NCBI GenBank assembly: GCA_025354845.1
Contig: JANXMD010000097.1
Coordinates: forward strand, 1 to 7,539
Length of the DNA: 7,539 nucleotides
Direction of reading: 5' to 3'
DNA from: Verrucomicrobiota bacterium
Lineage (GTDB): Bacteria > Verrucomicrobiota > Verrucomicrobiia > Limisphaerales > UBA9464
Positions 1 through 4,888 of the stretch are shown here, in pieces. How positions within the stretch are numbered: the first letter of the stretch is position 1; each line of letters begins with the position of its first letter. The position numbers were made by a program, and so were the translations under genes. Below the pieces are notes generated by a model. The model ran no database searches and had not been told where the DNA came from. It was given only the letters and a program-made list of their open reading frames with translations.

Positions 1-969
1 CGCCCCCACCCGGGTACTGTGGTAACTGAATCCCACACCCAAACCATACCCCGCTGCCGGCGGCAAAGGCGCCCAGCCACAGTAGTTGTTGGAATACCTC
101 CAGCTCACCCACGCCGGGGCCCACGTATTGCCCGGCACCCACACCCAGCCGCAAGACCGATCCTGATGCCAGCGCCCATAGTGAAACGGCGCCCAACCCC
201 AGGAGTAGTCGGATTGCCAATACCAGCCGGCATCGGTGTCCAGCCACCGGCCGCGCTGATGATAGGGACGCCAGCTCAAATCCACCACCGCCACCGTCGG
301 CTGCCAGCAGCGGCCGTAACCGCCGACCTCAATCCACGTGCCGTAAGGGGAAAGCTCATTATAAAACACCGGCTGGGAGATCACAACCGGCTGCGTGTAC
401 ACCACCGGTTGCACCACCACCTGAGCTTGGGCCGGAGCGGCGACCGGTTCTACGGGCGCGGACGGAACCGTTATCGACGGCGCCGGATTGAGTGCGGGAA
501 CTTCGGCTTTGCGGGCAACGGCGCTGTTGGTCATCGCCACTTGCGCCTCCGCCAATTTGGCCAGGAGGTCCGCCTGCTGCTTGCTCCGGTTGAGAATGGC
601 CGTCAGCACCGGTTCGGAAATGCCCACGTCGTGCAAATAGAGAATCTCCTCCACGGTCGGATTAAACGCCAGGGTCGATTTGTCGATATAAGCCAACACC
701 ACGCTTTCGCCCACCTGCGCCTGAGCCAGCCGAATCACTTCGGCGAGACCCGGCGACAACTTGGGGAGCGTCACTTCCAGCTTGGGTGGGGCTTCTTCCG
801 GCGGTGCACTCTCGGCGGCGGGGGTGGCCACGGCGGGAACCGGCTGGGCCACCGACTTTTCCCCGACGTTAGCCACCGGCTGTTCGCTGCCGCCCAGACA
901 CCCCGGCAGAACGGCCGCCAGAACCAAGGCGATTGCTGACCTCCCAACCCGCAAAAATCGAGTTTTCAT
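1..969 (-). CDS. Trp-rich DUF6600-type lipoprotein, 3' end outside window
   Basis: Reading the minus strand from the ATG at 969-967 gives 323 codons with no stop up to the window edge, so the C-terminus is missing. Residues 1-24 form a lipoprotein signal: a basic start (MKTRFLRVGR), a hydrophobic core and the lipobox LPGC with Cys24 as the lipidation site. A Pro/Ala/Glu-rich linker follows to about residue 60. Residues 63-125 look helical (LAEVIRLAQAQVGESVV, then VEEILYLHDVGISEPVL), a layout I associate with verrucomicrobial lipoproteins of this kind. After a second Pro/Val-rich linker, residues 203-320 are packed with Trp, Tyr and Gly (SPYGTWIEV, WGWAPFHYGRW, GWVWVPG, CGWAPLPP), matching the DUF6600/YXWGXW style of envelope protein. 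The biochemical function is unknown; a cell-envelope location is inferred from the lipobox. The start is supported by GGAG seven bases upstream. It is transcribed divergently from purB. Confidence 0.85.
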   Translation of the reverse strand, partial: MKTRFLRVGRSAIALVLAAVLPGCLGGSEQPVANVGEKSVAQPVPAVATPAAESAPPEEAPPKLEVTLPKLSPGLAEVIRLAQAQVGESVVLAYIDKSTLAFNPTVEEILYLHDVGISEPVLTAILNRSKQQADLLAKLAEAQVAMTNSAVARKAEVPALNPAPSITVPSAPVEPVAAPAQAQVVVQPVVYTQPVVISQPVFYNELSPYGTWIEVGGYGRCWQPTVAVVDLSWRPYHQRGRWLDTDAGWYWQSDYSWGWAPFHYGRWHQDRSCGWVWVPGNTWAPAWVSWRYSNNYCGWAPLPPAAGYGLGVGFSYHSTRVGA

Positions 970-976
970 AATGTTG

Positions 977-980
977 CTCC
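977..980 (-). promoter_or_regulatory. Shine-Dalgarno site of the lipoprotein gene
   Basis: On the minus strand the sequence reads GGAG, then a 7-base spacer, then the ATG at 969-967. This is the clearest ribosome binding site in the window and fixes the start of the lipoprotein, directly in front of its signal peptide. Confidence 0.65.
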
Positions 981-1115
981 GCCTGGTTGTGCCCCATCCG
1001 TTACCCGAGCTTTTTATCTCTTCCTAGCCTCGCGAACGTCGGCCACTGCGCCAAGCAAAAACTACTTGCACCATCGACTCAGAACCAGCAACGGTTATTC
1101 ATTTGAGTCAATTAC

Positions 1116-1124
1116 CTTATATCA
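1116..1124 (-). promoter_or_regulatory. Candidate extended -10 promoter element for the lipoprotein gene
   Basis: The minus strand reads TGATATAAG, a TGn extended -10 followed by TATAAG (five of six matches to TATAAT). It lies in the most AT-rich part of the intergenic region, about 150 bases before the lipoprotein ATG. No good -35 hexamer is present at 16-18 bases, which an extended -10 promoter can tolerate. The evidence is one motif match only. Confidence 0.25.
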
Positions 1125-1327
1125 CACAGTACCAGAGCAAGTTAGCTCAAGCCCAGGGGCCACAATGCAGGAAGTCCGGCGCTTTCAACAGTAGAATCCC
1201 GGTCGACTGACCCTGCTCTGGTCGAGGGGATGCACGTTTCGGGTTGGGGGGTTGCGCCGAGTGCCTTTGTGCGTCAGCCCCACTCCCCACTCGACTCCCG
1301 TCTCGCAACCGCTTAATCTGGGTCAGC

Positions 1328-2662
1328 ATGATTCAACGCTATTCACGTCCCGCCATGCGGGCGATCTGGACCGACGAAAACAAACTCCGCATCTGGCTGC
1401 AAATCGAGTTGCTCGCCAGTGAAGCGCTCGTCAAGCAAGGCATTGTGCCCAAGACAGACTTCGCGAAAATGAAAAAGGGGGCGGACCGCTGCTTTGCCGA
1501 CACCCAGGCCCTGACCGAACGCGCGAAAGAACTCGAGAAAACGCTCAACCACGACGTCATCGGGTTCACCACCGCCGTCGCCGAACAGATCAATCACGAC
1601 GCCAGTCGCTGGCTGCACTTTGGCCTGACCAGCAGCGACATTGGCGACACGGCTTTCGCGGTGCAAATGACGCAGAGCGCGGACATCTTAATTGCTGACG
1701 TCAAGGCATTGCTGCCCGTCATTGCCCGGCGCGCGAAGGAGCACAAGTTCACGCCGTGCATTGGCCGCAGTCACGGCATTCACGGGGAACCCACCACGTT
1801 CGGTTTAAAAATGGCGCTGATGCACGATGAATTTGGCCGCGCCTTGGAACGCCTTGAACGCGCCCGCCAGATTGTGGCCATTGGCAAGCTGTCCGGTGCC
1901 GTGGGCACCAACGCGCATCTCTCGCCCAGCGTGGAAGCCCACGTCTGTCAAAAACTCGGCTTGAAGCCCGCGCCCATCGCCACCCAGGTGGTGCAGCGCG
2001 ACATTCACGCCGAGTTCATGCAAACCCTGGCCCTCGTCGCCGCGAGCATTGAACGCTGGGCGGTGGAGTTCCGCCATCTGCAACGCACCGAAGTGCTCGA
2101 AGCCGAAGAGCCGTTTACGGTCGGGCAAAAAGGCAGCAGCGCCATGCCACACAAGCGGAATCCCATCACCTGGGAGCGGCTCACCGGCCTCGCGCGCGTG
2201 ATCCGCGGGAACGCCGTGGCCGCGCTGGAAAACGTCGCCCTCTGGCATGAGCGCGACATCAGCCACAGCAGCGTCGAGCGCATCATCTTCCCCGATTCCT
2301 GCACGCTGCTCGACTACATGTTCGGCCTGCTCACGCGCCTGATGGACGGCCTGCTGGTCTACCCCGAGAACATGCGCAAGAACCTCGGCCTGAGCCTCGG
2401 CATGTGGAACAGCCAGACCGTTCTGCTCGCCCTCATCCGCAAGGGCCTGACCCGCGAGGACGCCTATTCGCTCGTTCAGCGCAACGCCATGAAGACCTGG
2501 GAGGTGAAGCACGCCGGCCGCGACGACGCTGATTTCTTGGAAGTGCTGCGGTCGGATGCCGAGGTCGCCGCCCACTTCGCACCCGGTGAGCTCGAGAAGC
2601 TGTGCTCCATCGAGTTCCACCTGAAAGAAGTGGAGAACCGGTTCCAGAAGCTCGGCCTTTGA
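1328..2662 (+). CDS. purB: Adenylosuccinate lyase PurB
   Basis: Encodes 444 residues, normal length for this enzyme of the fumarase/aspartase superfamily. It removes fumarate from SAICAR and from adenylosuccinate, the eighth step of IMP synthesis and the last step to AMP, and acts as a cytoplasmic tetramer. Visible motifs are the N-terminal RYSRPAM (4-10), NHDVIGF (74-80), TSSDIGDT (101-108), GRSHGIHGEPTTFG (146-159, with the catalytic His149 region) and the superfamily signature GSSAMPHKRNP (269-279, carrying the catalytic Ser of the mobile loop). The frame stays open upstream to a TTG at 1244, but the PurB family begins at the chosen ATG with IQRYSRP. No clear Shine-Dalgarno precedes it. 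Codon use changes sharply near codon 276 (see findings), although the protein itself looks intact. Neighbours give no purine operon. Confidence 0.96.
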   Translation: MIQRYSRPAMRAIWTDENKLRIWLQIELLASEALVKQGIVPKTDFAKMKKGADRCFADTQALTERAKELEKTLNHDVIGFTTAVAEQINHDASRWLHFGLTSSDIGDTAFAVQMTQSADILIADVKALLPVIARRAKEHKFTPCIGRSHGIHGEPTTFGLKMALMHDEFGRALERLERARQIVAIGKLSGAVGTNAHLSPSVEAHVCQKLGLKPAPIATQVVQRDIHAEFMQTLALVAASIERWAVEFRHLQRTEVLEAEEPFTVGQKGSSAMPHKRNPITWERLTGLARVIRGNAVAALENVALWHERDISHSSVERIIFPDSCTLLDYMFGLLTRLMDGLLVYPENMRKNLGLSLGMWNSQTVLLALIRKGLTREDAYSLVQRNAMKTWEVKHAGRDDADFLEVLRSDAEVAAHFAPGELEKLCSIEFHLKEVENRFQKLGL

Positions 2663-2666
2663 GCCG

Positions 2667-2700
2667 GGACGATGCGGCTGGGGCGCTGGCGGTATCGTCC
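2667..2700 (+). terminator. Possible hairpin after purB (weak terminator candidate)
   Basis: GGACGAT (2667-2673) is perfectly complementary to ATCGTCC (2694-2700), a 7-base stem with a 20-base GC-rich loop starting 4 bases after the purB stop. There is no run of T after it, so an intrinsic terminator is not established. The position between convergent genes makes some termination signal plausible. A second short palindrome, GGCCAGTTCTGGCC, lies at 2768-2781. Nothing else was recognised in the 197-base gap to the next gene. Confidence 0.25.
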
Positions 2701-2859
2701 GCGAGCGCCACCGAGGTCCAGGGCATGGGGGCCTGAGCCATCAGGGCACCCGCCTCGTCCAGCGGGCGGCCAGTTCTGGCCTGCGGCGCGGATATCAGCC
2801 GCTTCGGGTGCGGCCGGCTCGTATCAACCTGCGGGCCTGCGGCGGAAGAAATCGCCTTG

Positions 2860-3828
2860 TCATCCGCCCGCGAGGATCCGTTCCGCCGCTTGGCGGACGC
2901 TGGCCGCCAGCTCCGGCGGGGCGAGCACCTTGGCGGCGCCGCCCCATCCCAGCACCCAGCGCTCGACTTCCTGCAGGCTTCCGAGCTTTAGGCGCAGCTC
3001 GACCTCGCCGCCCGGGAGCTCGATCAGCTCCTGCGACGGATGCCACCGCTTCTCGCGGATGTAGTCGGCCACACGCTCGGCGAAGCGCAGCACCACGGCG
3101 TAGTCGCCTTCCTTGGAGTGGATGCCGAAGCTGTCGCGCAGTTGACGCTCCAGCGCGAACTTCGCCGGCCGCGTGAATGTCTTGCCGGTCGGCGTCGCCT
3201 CGACGATGCGGGCGGGGACGAAGGTGCGGAGGTCCTTCCTCAGATGGTCGTAGGCGAAGAGGTACCAATCACCGTTCACGTTCGCCAGATGGTACGGGTC
3301 GATGACGCGCTGCTCGGGGGAGCGGGCGCCAGGTTTGCGGTAGCTCAGGGTGAGCTGGCGGCACTTCTGCATGGCGAGGGCGAGGGTGTCCATCACCGGG
3401 AGGTTCAGCACCGGCTCGGCCGTGGTGCGGAAGGAGATGGTCTGCTCCCACTCGGCGAGATTGAGCGACACGGTGTCGGGTAGCGATCGGGCGAGCTTGC
3501 GGAAGGCGCCGGCGAGCCGCTTCTCGAAGGGCGTGCCGCGATACTGGTGGAGCGATTTCTCGGCGACGAGCAACGCGAAGAGCTCGCCCTCGCTGATCTG
3601 CAGCGTGGGGAACGACTCGACCTCCTCGGTGTACCGGTAGCCGTTGGCCGACGCGACGTACTCGAGCGGCAGGTTCATCCGGTCGCGCATGAACTCGAGG
3701 TCGCGCTGGATGGTCTTGGTGGTGACCTCCAGCTCGCGCGCCATCGTGGTGGCGTTCGGGTTCTTCCTGGCTGCGATGAGCGCGTGGATCCGCATCATCC
3801 GCTCCAGAGGAGGACGGGTGTTGGGCAT
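2860..3828 (-). CDS. HTH/WYL-domain transcriptional regulator
   Basis: Encodes 322 residues from the ATG at 3828-3826. Residues 10-50 form a winged helix-turn-helix of the DeoR/HTH_11 type (RIHALIAARKNPNATTMA, then EVTTKTIQRDLEFMRD). Residues 140-208 are the WYL domain, containing the literal motif in DWYLFAYD (187-194) followed by LRTFVPARI (200-208). Residues 240-318 match the C-terminal WCX extension (WVLGWGGAAKVLAPPEL). WYL proteins are DNA-binding regulators thought to sense a nucleic-acid or nucleotide ligand; known relatives include PafB/PafC and the defence regulators BrxR and CapW. No defence or DNA-repair gene lies beside this one, so its targets are unknown. The open frame extends to 3972, but the extra 48 residues do not resemble the family and would crowd the divergent rfaE2 start. 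It faces purB tail to tail and may control itself or rfaE2 through the shared spacer. Confidence 0.92.
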   Translation of the reverse strand: MPNTRPPLERMMRIHALIAARKNPNATTMARELEVTTKTIQRDLEFMRDRMNLPLEYVASANGYRYTEEVESFPTLQISEGELFALLVAEKSLHQYRGTPFEKRLAGAFRKLARSLPDTVSLNLAEWEQTISFRTTAEPVLNLPVMDTLALAMQKCRQLTLSYRKPGARSPEQRVIDPYHLANVNGDWYLFAYDHLRKDLRTFVPARIVEATPTGKTFTRPAKFALERQLRDSFGIHSKEGDYAVVLRFAERVADYIREKRWHPSQELIELPGGEVELRLKLGSLQEVERWVLGWGGAAKVLAPPELAASVRQAAERILAGG

Positions 3829-3947
3829 CTCTTTGGACGACGAGGTCGAGCGCTTCACGCGGCGGAGGATGCGGAGGTCCGTCGTGGTGCAAAGCGGAAA
3901 GGTTCGACCGTCGCGAGCCGCGCACGCCGCGGCCGGGCCGAAGAACG

Positions 3948-3957
3948 TTTTGCAAAA
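3948..3957. promoter_or_regulatory. Palindrome TTTTGCAAAA in the WYL regulator/rfaE2 spacer
   Basis: This perfect 10-base palindrome is AT-rich and stands out in a spacer of roughly 65-70% GC. It ends 29 bases before the rfaE2 ATG and lies about 120 bases before the divergent regulator ATG. It could be an operator for a dimeric regulator or part of the rfaE2 promoter, since CAAAAT at 3953-3958 is a poor -10 match. The same spacer carries GCGGAGG twice, nine bases apart (3862-3868 and 3871-3877). Function is inferred from position only. Confidence 0.3.
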
Positions 3958-3986
3958 TACCGCCGAGGCCACCAGCTTCCGCGCCC

Positions 3987-4472
3987 ATGGATTCCGCCGA
4001 CAAGATGCTGTCTCTCGCCGCGCTGTCCGCGTGGCGCGAGGCGTTGCGCGCGTCCGGACGCCGCTTGGTCGTCACCAACGGCGTGTTCGACCTGCTGCAC
4101 ACGGGCCACGTCACCTATCTCGAGGGCGCGCGGAGCCAGGGCGACGCATTGCTCATCGGCGTGAACGGCGACGACAGCGTCCGTCAGCTCAAGGGCCCGT
4201 CGCGTCCGCTCAATCCCGAGACGGATCGAGCCCGCGTGCTGGCCGGCCTGGGCTGCGTGGATGCCACCTGCATCTTCCCCGAGATGCGGGCCGTGAATTT
4301 CCTGTCCGTCGCGCGGCCCGACATCTACGTGAAGGGCGGCGACTACACGCTCGACACCATCGACCCGGACGAGCGCCGCGCCGTCGAAAGCCACGGCGGC
4401 CGCATCATCTTCATCCCGTTCGTGCCGGGCAGATCCACCACCGGCCTCGTCGCCAAGATCCAACGTCTTTGA
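3987..4472 (+). CDS. rfaE2: D-glycero-beta-D-manno-heptose 1-phosphate adenylyltransferase
   Basis: Encodes 161 residues, the length of the stand-alone adenylyltransferase. In E. coli this activity is the C-terminal half of the bifunctional HldE (RfaE). It transfers AMP from ATP to heptose 1-phosphate, giving ADP-heptose for the lipopolysaccharide inner core in the cytoplasm. The nucleotidyltransferase motif TNGVFDLLHTGH (30-41) contains the HxGH signature, and NGDDSVRQLKGPSRPLN (60-76), VKGGDY (115-120) and the C-terminal GRSTTGLV (148-155) are all typical. The kinase half (RfaE1) is not in this window. Two starts are possible, ATG 3987 and ATG 4005; neither has a strong ribosome binding site and both keep the SLAALSAWREAL segment. 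It heads the plus-strand run and ends 3 bases before the YhbY gene. Confidence 0.94.
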   Translation: MDSADKMLSLAALSAWREALRASGRRLVVTNGVFDLLHTGHVTYLEGARSQGDALLIGVNGDDSVRQLKGPSRPLNPETDRARVLAGLGCVDATCIFPEMRAVNFLSVARPDIYVKGGDYTLDTIDPDERRAVESHGGRIIFIPFVPGRSTTGLVAKIQRL

Positions 4473-4475
4473 TCC

Positions 4476-4796
4476 ATGAGTGAACCCGTCTCCCCGCTCG
4501 CCCCCTTGGGCAACGCGATGGTCCGCGACCTGAAATCCCGCGCCCAACGTCTCGACGCCGTGCTGAAGGTCGGCAAGGCCGGCCTCACCGACGCCTTTTT
4601 CAAGTCCCTCGACCAAGCCCTCACCGACCATGAATTGGTGAAGGTGAAGTTCGCCGACCACAAGGACCAGCGGAAGGTGCTCGCGCCGCAGCTCGCTGAG
4701 CGCAGCGGCAGCCACTTGGTCACGCTCATCGGCAACGTCGTCGTGCTCTTCCGCCGCCGCCCGACCGCTCCGGTCGCGTCCGCGGCGGAGGTCTGA
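4476..4796 (+). CDS. yhbY: YhbY-family ribosome-associated RNA-binding protein (CRM domain)
   Basis: Encodes 106 residues, close to the family's usual length of about 100. Residues 18-95 form a single CRM domain: LKVGKAGLTDAF (30-41) with the GKxG RNA-binding loop, then HELVKVKF (53-60) and the closing strand GNVVVLFRR (86-94). YhbY proteins associate with pre-50S particles and are thought to help large-subunit assembly; the CRM fold binds rRNA. The gene begins 3 bases after the rfaE2 stop with no visible Shine-Dalgarno, which suggests co-transcription and coupled translation. An internal ATG at 4518 (Met15) would also leave a complete CRM domain and is a possible alternative start. The last dozen residues are Pro/Ala-rich and probably disordered. 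Confidence 0.92.
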   Translation: MSEPVSPLAPLGNAMVRDLKSRAQRLDAVLKVGKAGLTDAFFKSLDQALTDHELVKVKFADHKDQRKVLAPQLAERSGSHLVTLIGNVVVLFRRRPTAPVASAAEV

Positions 4797-4829
4797 CGCA
4801 CGGCTGGCGGGGCGCGGAAGGACGGCGGA

Positions 4830-4859
4830 AGCGGTGAAGCGGCACCGGTGCTTCCCGCT
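4830..4859 (+). promoter_or_regulatory. Strong hairpin in the yhbY-cstA gap
   Basis: AGCGG-T-GAAGCG (4830-4841) pairs with TGCTTC-CCGCT (4849-4859), giving 11 pairs including one G-T wobble, a single bulged T and a 7-base loop. It sits 33 bases after the yhbY stop and 29 bases before the cstA ATG. The palindrome GGACGTCC follows at 4864-4871. No T-run is present, so an attenuator, mRNA processing or stability element, or partial terminator is as likely as a classical terminator. Function is inferred. Confidence 0.4.
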
Positions 4860-4888
4860 GCGGGGACGTCCTGATAGGTTTGGCGGCC

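Larger units (their letters stand above)
970..1327. other. Divergent intergenic region between lipoprotein gene and purB
   Basis: These 358 bases separate two genes that point away from each other, so promoters for both should lie here. The stretch from about 1055 to 1150 is clearly more AT-rich than its surroundings. It holds the near-palindrome TTGAGTCAA (1103-1111) and the best promoter-like hexamer of the region. The stretch from 1195 to 1325 is GC-rich, with GGTCGACTGACC at 1201-1212 and a G6 run at 1246-1251. I found no tRNA, no riboswitch I recognise and no convincing small gene. A 60-codon minus frame here overlaps the purB start and looks like chance. Confidence 0.6.

Noticed and set aside
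19..939. A 306-codon plus-strand frame at the left end
   Set aside because: Arg/His/Pro-rich shadow of the minus-strand lipoprotein, whose lipobox, ribosome site and tryptophan-rich domain make it the real gene.
1226..1251. G-rich stretch before purB as a possible G-quadruplex
   Set aside because: Only one GGGG, one GGG and one G6 run with a long loop; too weak to claim.
1244..1327. Upstream TTG extension of purB by 28 codons
   Set aside because: The added residues do not resemble the PurB N-terminus, which fits the ATG at 1328, and the extension has no ribosome site.
1147..1329. A 60-codon minus-strand frame in the lipoprotein-purB spacer
   Set aside because: It begins over the purB start codon, has no ribosome site and no recognisable features, and is likely chance.
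3829..3972. Extension of the WYL regulator by 48 residues to an ATG at 3972
   Set aside because: The extra residues do not match the family and the start would fall within 15 bases of the divergent rfaE2 start, leaving no promoter space.
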